Below, piece after piece: positions 43,083-50,572 of a stretch of DNA of 64,000 bases. Within the stretch, counting starts at the first letter, position 1; every line of letters starts with the position of its first letter. Source of the stretch: Aestuariibius insulae (GTDB taxonomy: Bacteria; Pseudomonadota; Alphaproteobacteria; Rhodobacterales; Rhodobacteraceae); contig NZ_JBFONW020000005.1 in NCBI RefSeq assembly GCF_040783535.2, forward strand, positions 329,300-393,299, in the 5' to 3' direction. A program made the translations under genes and the position numbers. The notes beneath the pieces are model-generated. The model did not search any database. It saw only the letters and a list, made by a program, of their open reading frames with translations, and was not told the origin of the DNA.

Positions 43083-46000
43083 ATGTCGCCTGTTATCCGT
43101 ATCGTCCTGGCCATCTACCGCCCGGATCGACACTACCTGAGCGAGCAACTGGCATCGATCGCCGCGCAGGACCTGCCCGAGGATGCGGACCTTCGTCTTT
43201 ATCTCGTTATTGCCGACACCACTTCCGCCGATCTCGCGGCAGAGCTGGCCGGTGATCTGCCCCATACGCTGATCGAACCGGCGGGCCCGCTCGATGCGGT
43301 GCGCGCTTTCGAGGCGGGCCTCGAAGCGGCTTTGTCGGAGGCAGGGCCGGACGCGCTCTATGCCCTTTGCGATCAGGACGATATCTGGCACCCGGACCGG
43401 CTCCGCGCCGGGATCGACGCTCTTGCGCAAGGCGGCGCGGATCTGGCCCATGCGGATGCTCGCCTGATTGACGAAACCGGAGAGCCCCTGCACGCCTCGA
43501 TGTTCCAGATCGAAAAACGGCATCCGAAACCCGGGCTGCGCGGGCTTCTCTATCGCAATACGATCACCGGTATGACAGCGCTGATGACCGGCCGTCTCGT
43601 GGCGGCAGCCCTGCCGTTTCCCGCCCAGACCGGCGTTCACTTCTACCATGACTTGTGGCTTGGCCTCGTCGCCGAAGCCATGGGCGGTATCGCCCGGATC
43701 GACCGACCGCTGGTCGATTATCGGCAACACGGCGGCAACGCGATCGGGGCGGTGGACCGCGAAACCGGATCGGCGCGTCCCCGCCTACCCAGACCCGATA
43801 TGACGTGGATGCGACAAAAGGCGTCGGGCTACGCGCTCGCGCGCTACCTCGCAAACGACCTCGCCTACCGTGCGCAGCAGACCGGACGCCCCGATCCGGC
43901 CAAGCTCAGAAGCCTGCGCCCGTTCCTGGGACGGCGCAGCGGCATGCTGCCCTTTCTGGCGGACGCGGCATGGATGGCCGTCACCGGTCATATCGACCGC
44001 GCGAAGATCGCGCTGACCTATGCCGTGACCGGGCTTGGCCGGCGCATCTGGACCTGGCGGATGGCGCTGGGGCCGGGGCTCGACGATGCGTTCGACCGCT
44101 TCGACACCCGCCTCTTCAGCCTCTCGCCTGGGCTTTCCCCGCCGCGGCTCGAAGGCCCGGACAAGGCGCCGGGCAAGCTGCCGGAGGTGAACCGAAAGGT
44201 GGCCTCCTGGACCCCTGACTTCAGTGAGACGCAGCCCTCGGTAACGATCCTCCTGCCCTCGCTCAATCCGTCCGAGATCTTTGCGGGCATCGCCACCGCG
44301 GTCGATCTGGGACTCGGCCTTGCCCGGGAGGGTCTGCGCGTCCGCTTTGTGGCCACGGATCTGCCCATCGCGGTGCAAGGCGCCTCGCGCAGCTTCGTTC
44401 TGGGTCGGCTCAAGCCAGAGGCGATGGAGGATGCAGACCTGCCGGGCCGCATCACGCTTCATTGCGGCAAAAGCGCGGATCGCCTTCCGGCGCACAAGGA
44501 CGATATCTTCGTGGCCACCGCCTGGTGGACCGCCCATGTCGCGAAGGATCTCCAGACCCGGTTCGGCTACGCCAAGACGCCGATCCGCTATCTCATTCAG
44601 GACTATGAGCCGGGCTTTTATCCCTGGGGCGCCGATCACGCTGACGCGACGGCCAGCTACGGCTTCGATATCGCGCCGATCTTCAACACGACCCTGCTCA
44701 GGGACTATTGCGCGGGTCAGGGCGTCGATTGCGCAACCCCCGAAGCGCCCTCCTTTCATCCCTCCATCGACATCGAACACTACGCCAAGGGTCAGCGCGC
44801 GCCCTTCAAAGGCGACCGCCCAATCCGGCTCGCGGTCTATGGCCGCCCCGAAGTCGCCCGCAACATGTTCGAGACCACGCTCGAGACGCTGAACCTCTTT
44901 CTCAAGCAAACCGGCCTGACCCCGCAAGAGATCGAGCTGGTCAGCATGGGCCTGCGCCACGATACGATACGGCTGGAAAACGGCCACCAGCTGAAAAGCC
45001 TCGGAAAGCTGCCGTTCGAGCGTTATCCCTCCTACCTGCTGACGGTCGATCTGGCCCTGTCCCTGATGCTGTCCCCCCATCCCAGCCACCCGCCGCTCGA
45101 AATGGCGGCCTCGGGTGTGCGCGTCGTCACCAACAGCTTCGACGTCAAGGATCTCAGCGCACTCAGCCCGGCGATCTATTCGGCGGCCCCCTTCGCCCCC
45201 GCGCTCGCGGCAAAGCTGGGCGAGGCGTTGACTGATCTTCGCACGGGCACGCCTGTCTCGCCCGAAGACCGCCGGATCGATCTGCGCAAGTTGGGCCGTC
45301 CGCTGGACGAAGTGATCCCGGAAATCGCAGCGGGCATAAGCCGTCCGCAAGTGGATGGGCCGTCAGAACCCGCCCGAAGCGACAAGAAGATCCTCCTTCA
45401 TATCGGCGCCCCGAAATGCGGGTCGACCTATCTACAGAACGTCCTTCTGCAGAACAGGGATGCGCTCGCCAAGGCGGGGATCTGCTATCCCCACAACGAC
45501 CCGATCCATCCCGGCAATGCTGCCGATATCGGCTCCGTTTCTGAGGCACAGCTTCAGGAAATGACGCAGGGCCAGCTGGCCATCCTCTCTCACGAGGCGC
45601 TGTTCTCGAACCTGGGGGCGGCCGATCCGTTTATCGATCTGGTGCAAGAGAAAGGTATCCCGGTCGATATTCTGGTCTTCATCCGGCCTTTGTCAGAAAT
45701 TGTTTTCGCGGACTATTCCCAATACCTGAAGGAAAATTTCGACCGCTGGCTCAAGACGCGGAACCCGTTCGGTGGCCAGAGCTTTCAGGCCTTCGTCAAG
45801 CAACGGCGCGCAGTCATCCGCCCGACCAAGTTTGTCGACAAATGGCAATCACGGTTCCCCGATCGGCCCATCACCCCGCGACTGCGCGGCGACATCCGTG
45901 AGACGCTCGAGGCTCTGTTGCCGCCTGTCCCACTGGATTGGACGGTGCCGCCGGAAAAGACCAATCCGTCCCTCAGAATGATCGACTGCGAACGCATCTG

Positions 46001-46178
46001 CGAGGCGATGCGCGATCCGGCGAACTCGGATGAGGATATCGTCGCGCTATTCAAAGAGGCGCATCGCGCCGTCTTCGAACCCGACCCGGGCAAAACGCCC
46101 GAGCGTCTGGCAATCATCGACAAGGCAATGCGCGCTGAAAGCGACCGCTTTTACGACCGCTTCGGCATCCGGATCTAA
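43083..46178 (+). CDS. Fusion: GT2, GT4-like glycosyltransferase and sulfotransferase
   Basis: 1031 residues with three parts. About 1-300: a family 2 glycosyltransferase (IRIVLAIYRPDRHYLSEQL, DQDD at 97-100, HDLWLGLVAEAMGG, YRQHGGNAIG), like rhamnosyltransferases. About 386-760: a GT-B domain resembling WsaF-type rhamnosyltransferases (IRYLIQDYEPGFYPWGADHA; SPHPSHPPLEMAASGVRVVTN, where the Glu is the donor-binding residue). About 768-1031: a sulfotransferase-like domain opening with ILLHIGAPKCGSTYLQNVLL, the 5'-phosphosulfate-binding loop of PAPS-dependent enzymes, with an IRPLSEIVFADYSQYLK stretch later. It would add two sugars and a sulfate to one glycan. Only GGAA precedes the ATG. Confidence 0.8.
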   Translation: MSPVIRIVLAIYRPDRHYLSEQLASIAAQDLPEDADLRLYLVIADTTSADLAAELAGDLPHTLIEPAGPLDAVRAFEAGLEAALSEAGPDALYALCDQDDIWHPDRLRAGIDALAQGGADLAHADARLIDETGEPLHASMFQIEKRHPKPGLRGLLYRNTITGMTALMTGRLVAAALPFPAQTGVHFYHDLWLGLVAEAMGGIARIDRPLVDYRQHGGNAIGAVDRETGSARPRLPRPDMTWMRQKASGYALARYLANDLAYRAQQTGRPDPAKLRSLRPFLGRRSGMLPFLADAAWMAVTGHIDRAKIALTYAVTGLGRRIWTWRMALGPGLDDAFDRFDTRLFSLSPGLSPPRLEGPDKAPGKLPEVNRKVASWTPDFSETQPSVTILLPSLNPSEIFAGIATAVDLGLGLAREGLRVRFVATDLPIAVQGASRSFVLGRLKPEAMEDADLPGRITLHCGKSADRLPAHKDDIFVATAWWTAHVAKDLQTRFGYAKTPIRYLIQDYEPGFYPWGADHADATASYGFDIAPIFNTTLLRDYCAGQGVDCATPEAPSFHPSIDIEHYAKGQRAPFKGDRPIRLAVYGRPEVARNMFETTLETLNLFLKQTGLTPQEIELVSMGLRHDTIRLENGHQLKSLGKLPFERYPSYLLTVDLALSLMLSPHPSHPPLEMAASGVRVVTNSFDVKDLSALSPAIYSAAPFAPALAAKLGEALTDLRTGTPVSPEDRRIDLRKLGRPLDEVIPEIAAGISRPQVDGPSEPARSDKKILLHIGAPKCGSTYLQNVLLQNRDALAKAGICYPHNDPIHPGNAADIGSVSEAQLQEMTQGQLAILSHEALFSNLGAADPFIDLVQEKGIPVDILVFIRPLSEIVFADYSQYLKENFDRWLKTRNPFGGQSFQAFVKQRRAVIRPTKFVDKWQSRFPDRPITPRLRGDIRETLEALLPPVPLDWTVPPEKTNPSLRMIDCERICEAMRDPANSDEDIVALFKEAHRAVFEPDPGKTPERLAIIDKAMRAESDRFYDRFGIRI

Positions 46179-46182
46179 AACC

Positions 46183-47106
46183 TCAGATCCGACCCAGAGC
46201 GGCCGCTAGCCTCAATGCCTGCGTGCTCAGCCGCGTCTGCCGATAAAGCCCAAGCCGATCCACGAGCCGCGACCGCACGGAAAGCGGCCCGGCCCGCATC
46301 CGGTCGAACTCCTCCATCAGCGCGCGATTCTCCTCCGTCAGCAGATCCTCCACGGATCGCAGCCACGCCATGTTCGTATCGGTCCACTGCTTGTAGCGGC
46401 CGGTCAGGATCATCCCCACCCGCATCAGCCGCGCCCGCGCGCCCTTGTTCGCGCCGACCTCGTTGCCCCCGTGCTGCCGGTACAGCAGCCCCGGCTCGGT
46501 ATCATGATGCAAGGCCGCCCCGGCGCCCGAGAGCAGCAGATAGACCCACCAGTCATGCATGACGACCTCGCCGGTCCTCTGCGCGGCTTGCCGCAGCAGC
46601 CGGGCCGCCGCCGGGTTCACGAGGATCGTATTGCCCGCCACCACGTTCTGCACCAGTGCGTTACGAAACCCAAGCGGGCGAGGGCGCGCATCCGACACTT
46701 CCCTTGGCGTCAGGTCAGCCTCCGCGATCCGCGTTACGCTGCAATACAGCGCCGGTCCCGCCTCACCCTTCAGCGCGGCCACGCCACGCTCGATCTTGTC
46801 CGGAAACCACACGTCGTCCTGATCGGCAAAGGCGATCCAGCCGGGCGCTTCCGGCAAATCCCGCACCAGCGCCAGAAAGTTCTGTGCCGCTCCGCGCCCC
46901 GGCCCCGGCTGCCAGGCGATCCGGCCAGGATGTTCCGCCGACAGCACATCCAGCAGATCGCGCGTGCCATCGACCGATCCATCATCGCTGACCTGAAGCG
47001 ACCAGTTCTCATGCGTCTGCGCGAACAGGCTATCCACCTGCGCGGGCAGCCAATCCCGCCCGTTATAGCTCGCCATCAGCACGGTGACATGGGGCGCGCC
47101 GCTCAC
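46183..47106 (-). CDS. Family 2 glycosyltransferase, likely rhamnosyltransferase
   Basis: 307 residues. VTVLMASYNGRDWLPAQVDSL and VSDDGSVDGTRDLLDVL form the nucleotide-binding part, WIAFADQDDVW holds the metal-binding DQDD, and HDWWVYLLLSGAGAALHHDTEPGLLYRQHGGNEVGAN is the acceptor-side region shared with the first domain of the fusion protein at 43083. Genes of this kind at the end of an rfb operon are usually rhamnosyltransferases; donor dTDP-rhamnose is inferred. The start is a GTG overlapping the rfbA stop (GTGA); a 29-codon longer ATG frame runs into rfbA and is rejected. Last gene of rfbCBDA-GT. Confidence 0.86.
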   Translation of the reverse strand: MSGAPHVTVLMASYNGRDWLPAQVDSLFAQTHENWSLQVSDDGSVDGTRDLLDVLSAEHPGRIAWQPGPGRGAAQNFLALVRDLPEAPGWIAFADQDDVWFPDKIERGVAALKGEAGPALYCSVTRIAEADLTPREVSDARPRPLGFRNALVQNVVAGNTILVNPAAARLLRQAAQRTGEVVMHDWWVYLLLSGAGAALHHDTEPGLLYRQHGGNEVGANKGARARLMRVGMILTGRYKQWTDTNMAWLRSVEDLLTEENRALMEEFDRMRAGPLSVRSRLVDRLGLYRQTRLSTQALRLAAALGRI

Positions 47107-47975
47107 GCTTCGGCCAAGGCCTTTAGGTAACGGCCATAGGCGTTCTTCTCGTACCGCTCCGCCAGATCCGCCAGCTGCGCGCGGTCGATCCAACCCTTTT
47201 GAAAGGCGATCTCCTCGGGGCAGCCGGTCTGAAGCCCCTGACGGCTTTCCAGCGTGCGCACGAAATTACCCGCATCCAGCAGGCTGCCATGCGTCCCGGT
47301 ATCGAGCCACGCATACCCCCGCCCCATCAGCTTGGTCGTCAGCGCTCCATCGGCCATATAATCGGTCAGCAGCGACGTGATCTCCAGCTCGCCCCGCGCC
47401 GAGGGCGTGATCGCCTTCGCCCGCTCAGGCGCCGTCCCGTCCAGAAAATAAAGCCCCGTCACCGCATAGCTCGACGGCGGCACCTGCGGTTTTTCTACGA
47501 TATCGCGCGCGACACCCTCTGCATCGAAATCGAGCACCCCGTACCGCTCCGGATCGGCGACGCGATAGCCAAAGACCGTCCCGCCGCTCTCCTGTGCATC
47601 GGCCTCGGCCAGCATTTCCTGCATGCGGTGCCCGAAAAAGATGTTGTCCCCCAGCACCATCGCCGAAGATCCACCGCCCAGAAACTCTTCGGTCAACAGA
47701 TAGGCCTGCGCCAGACCGTCCGGGCTGGGCTGAGTGATAAAGCTCAGCGACAGCCCCCACTGGCTGCCATCGCCCATCAGCCGCCGGAACTGGTCCTGAT
47801 CTTCAGGCGTCGTGATAATCGCGATCTCGCGCATCCCCGCCAGCATCAGAACCGACAGCGGATAATAGATCATCGGCTTGTCGTAGATCGGAAGCAGCTG
47901 CTTCGACAGCCCCAGCGTCACCGGATAAAGCCGCGTGCCCGACCCTCCGGCCAGAACGATCCCCTTCCGGCTCAT
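47103..47975 (-). CDS. rfbA: Glucose-1-phosphate thymidylyltransferase
   Basis: 290 residues: KGIVLAGGSGTRLYPVTLGLSKQLLPIYDKPMIYYPLSVLM type opening (G-x-G-T-R-L, catalytic Lys of KP), LGDNIFFGH with the metal-binding Asp, and EKPQVPPSSYAVTGLYF. It makes dTDP-glucose from dTTP and glucose-1-phosphate, the first step to dTDP-L-rhamnose. The start overlaps rfbD (ATGA). Confidence 0.96.
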   Translation of the reverse strand: MSRKGIVLAGGSGTRLYPVTLGLSKQLLPIYDKPMIYYPLSVLMLAGMREIAIITTPEDQDQFRRLMGDGSQWGLSLSFITQPSPDGLAQAYLLTEEFLGGGSSAMVLGDNIFFGHRMQEMLAEADAQESGGTVFGYRVADPERYGVLDFDAEGVARDIVEKPQVPPSSYAVTGLYFLDGTAPERAKAITPSARGELEITSLLTDYMADGALTTKLMGRGYAWLDTGTHGSLLDAGNFVRTLESRQGLQTGCPEEIAFQKGWIDRAQLADLAERYEKNAYGRYLKALAEA

Positions 47976-48820
47976 GCCGCCACCTTTAGATCCGCCAACA
48001 CCGCCCTTAGATCCTCGCGCCAGTCCGGCCGCGCGATCCCAAAGACCCGCTCGGTCGCGCTGCAGTCCAGCCGGGAATTCAGCGGGCGCGCGGCTGGCGT
48101 TGGATAACCCGACGTCGGGATCTCCTCGACCGCCACATCCATGCCCGCCGCGTCAAAGATCTCTCGCGCGAACCCGGCCCAGCTCACATCCGGAACCCCC
48201 GCGAAATGATAGGTCCCGCTCTTGTCCGGCGCGTCGACCAGCTGCCGCGCCACCTCCAGACAGGCCGCCGCGATCGACGCCGCCGAGGTCGGCCCGCCCA
48301 CTTGATCGGCCACGATCCGCAGGCTGTCCCGCTCGGCCCCAAGCCGCAGCATGCTTTTGACGAAATTCGACCCGGTCGCAGAGAACACCCAGGACGTCCG
48401 CAGAACCGCATGGGTCCCGCCAGCCTCTCGTACCGCGTTCTCCCCGGCCAGCTTGGTCCGCCCGTAAGCGCCCAAGGGATCCACACGATCTTCCGGCCTC
48501 CACGGCCGCTCGCCGCTCCCGTCAAAGACATAATCCGTCGACAGATGCACCAAGGGGATCCCACGTTTGGCCGCTACCTCGGCCAAAGCCTCCACCGCCA
48601 CGCAATTGATCTGCCGCGCCTCAGCCTCGTGCTCTTCGGCGGCATCCACCGCCGTCCAGGCCGCCGCGTTGATCCAGACATCCGCCGGCGCGCGTTCAGC
48701 GGTCGCCCAGACCTCTGCCGTCTGCGCAAAATCCACCTGATCGCGGCCCAGCGCCTCGACGTCCAGCGCGCGCAATTCGGTGGCAACCTGCCCGGACCGT
48801 CCGAAACACAGGACCTTCAC
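47972..48820 (-). CDS. rfbD: dTDP-4-dehydrorhamnose reductase
   Basis: 282 residues, atypical SDR fold: VLCFGRSGQVATEL near the N-terminus (a G-x-x-G-Q-V pattern in place of the classical Rossmann glycines), VINAAAWTAVDAAE-like WINAAAWTAVDAAEEHE, VHLSTDYVFDGS and the active-site YGRTKLAGE (Tyr and Lys). It reduces dTDP-4-keto-rhamnose with NAD(P)H in the last step to dTDP-L-rhamnose. The start is a GTG overlapping the rfbB stop (GTGA); the 43-codon ATG extension lies inside rfbB and is rejected. Confidence 0.94.
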   Translation of the reverse strand: MKVLCFGRSGQVATELRALDVEALGRDQVDFAQTAEVWATAERAPADVWINAAAWTAVDAAEEHEAEARQINCVAVEALAEVAAKRGIPLVHLSTDYVFDGSGERPWRPEDRVDPLGAYGRTKLAGENAVREAGGTHAVLRTSWVFSATGSNFVKSMLRLGAERDSLRIVADQVGGPTSAASIAAACLEVARQLVDAPDKSGTYHFAGVPDVSWAGFAREIFDAAGMDVAVEEIPTSGYPTPAARPLNSRLDCSATERVFGIARPDWREDLRAVLADLKVAA

Positions 48821-49860
48821 GAGGCCAGCGCCCCCAAACGCGTGCCGACCCCGTCGCGCGCCTGCAGGGCGCGCCACCACGTCTCGTTCTCCAGATACCA
48901 GCGCACCGTCCGCTCCAATCCGTCCTCCAGCGTCACGGACGGTGTCCACCCCAGATCCGCCCGGATCTTCGAAGCATCGATGGCATAGCGCGCATCATGC
49001 CCGGGCCGGTCGGTCACGAACTCGATCAGCTGCGCATGCGAAGCGCCCCCGGGCCGCAGCCGGTCGAGGATCCCGCAGATCGTCCGCACCTGATCGATGT
49101 TGCGCGCCTCCGCATTGCCGCCGATCGCATAGCTGCTGCCGGGCGCGGCCTTGTCCACAACGGTCAAAAGCGCCTCCGCGTGATCCTCCACATAAAGCCA
49201 GTCGCGCACGTTCTCGCCCGCGCCGTAAACTGGGATCGGCTTGCCCGCCAAAGCGTTCAGGATCACCACGGGGATCAGCTTTTCTGGAAAATGATACGGC
49301 CCGTAATTGTTCGAGCAATTCGTCGTCAGAACCGGCAGGCCGTAAGTCTCGCCCCAGGCGCGCACCAGATGATCCGATGCCGCCTTTGACGCCGAATAAG
49401 GCGAGTTCGGCGCATAGGCCGTCGTCTCGTCAAAGGCCCCCTCCGGCCCCAACGACCCGAAAACCTCATCGGTCGAGATATGATGAAACCGAAAGCCCCC
49501 TGGCCGCCCGCGCCCGGTCCAATAGGCGCGCGCTGCCTCCAGCAGGGTAAACGTCCCCCCAATATTCGTATCGATGAACGGCGAGGGATCATCGATTGAA
49601 CGGTCCACATGGCTTTCGGCGGCCAGGTTCATCACCGCCTCTGGCTGGTGCCGTGCAAATATCGCATCCATCGCCGCCCGGTCCCGAATATCAGCCTTCT
49701 CGAAACCGTAAAGCGGGCTGTCCTTGACCGTCGCAAGATTCTCCAGACAGGCCGCATAGGTCAGCGCATCGACCACGACGACGCGCTTGCCCCGACTGAC
49801 CGCCAGCCGCACCACCGCCGAGCCGATGAACCCGGCCCCGCCTGTGACAAGCAGCGTCAT
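48817..49860 (-). CDS. rfbB: dTDP-glucose 4,6-dehydratase
   Basis: 347 residues, extended SDR: MTLLVTGGAGFIGSAVVRLA (NAD-binding G-x-x-G-x-x-G), NLAAESHVDRSI, HHISTDEVFGSLG with the catalytic Thr-Asp-Glu, and YSASKAASDHLVRAW (Tyr and Lys). It converts dTDP-glucose to the 4-keto-6-deoxy sugar. ATGA overlap with the rfbC stop upstream and GTGA with rfbD downstream. Confidence 0.96.
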   Translation of the reverse strand: MTLLVTGGAGFIGSAVVRLAVSRGKRVVVVDALTYAACLENLATVKDSPLYGFEKADIRDRAAMDAIFARHQPEAVMNLAAESHVDRSIDDPSPFIDTNIGGTFTLLEAARAYWTGRGRPGGFRFHHISTDEVFGSLGPEGAFDETTAYAPNSPYSASKAASDHLVRAWGETYGLPVLTTNCSNNYGPYHFPEKLIPVVILNALAGKPIPVYGAGENVRDWLYVEDHAEALLTVVDKAAPGSSYAIGGNAEARNIDQVRTICGILDRLRPGGASHAQLIEFVTDRPGHDARYAIDASKIRADLGWTPSVTLEDGLERTVRWYLENETWWRALQARDGVGTRLGALAS

Positions 49861-50405
49861 GCGAACACCTCCGCATCCGCCAGCAGCGGCGCCGCCGCAT
49901 CCTTCTCGGACAGGATCGGCGCCCCGCTCAGACCCCAGTCGATTCCGATCTCCGGATCGTCATAGCGGATCGCCCGATCCGCATCGGGCGCGTAGTAATC
50001 AGTGCATTTATAGACAATCTCGGTTTCGTCCTCCCGCGTGACGAAGCCATGCGCGAACCCCGCCGGGACCAGAAGCTGCCGCCCGTTCTCGAAGCTCAGC
50101 TCTGCCCCGACCCAGCGCCCGAACGTGGGCGAGCCGCGCCGGATATCGACCGCCACATCGAACAGCCGCCCGCGCCCGCAACGCACCAGCTTGGCCTGTG
50201 CATGGGGCTCCACCTGATAATGCAGCCCCCGCACCGTGCCCGCGCGCGCCGACATCGAATGGTTGTCCTGCACAAAGTCCAGCTCGATCCCGTGCTCGGC
50301 CATCACCCGCGCATTCCAGCTTTCCGAAAAGAACCCGCGCGCATCCCCGAACCGCTTGGGTTCAAGCACCAGAACGCCCTCCAGAGCGGTTGTCTCGACT
50401 TGCAT
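49857..50405 (-). CDS. rfbC: dTDP-4-dehydrorhamnose 3,5-epimerase
   Basis: 182 residues, cupin fold: GVLVLEPKRFGDARGFFSESW opening, DFVQDNHSMSARAGTVRGLHYQ (His base), and FAHGFVTREDETEIVYKCTDYYAPD. It epimerises C3 and C5 of the 4-keto sugar. The chosen ATG gives the family's usual length; a start 13 codons upstream is also open. First gene of rfbCBDA. It is divergent from the large glycosyltransferase gene, with about 165 bases between the starts for promoters. Confidence 0.94.
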   Translation of the reverse strand: MQVETTALEGVLVLEPKRFGDARGFFSESWNARVMAEHGIELDFVQDNHSMSARAGTVRGLHYQVEPHAQAKLVRCGRGRLFDVAVDIRRGSPTFGRWVGAELSFENGRQLLVPAGFAHGFVTREDETEIVYKCTDYYAPDADRAIRYDDPEIGIDWGLSGAPILSEKDAAAPLLADAEVFA

Positions 50406-50572
50406 ATGGTCTTGCGATCCCTGCTCTTTTGGCTCTCTTACCAAAGCCGGGGCGCACGGGCCAGCCGCATTGACCCTGCGGAAACCGCCAGCCGGGCGCG
50501 CCTTTGCATTGTTGCTCCGCCAACCGGATGCTACCGATCCGGGTACATCAACCGACCAAGAGGCCCGATCCC

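Noticed and set aside
43785..45350. 521-codon antisense frame inside the fusion glycosyltransferase gene
   Set aside because: Arg-rich composition typical of a high-GC shadow; the + strand protein has clear conserved motifs.
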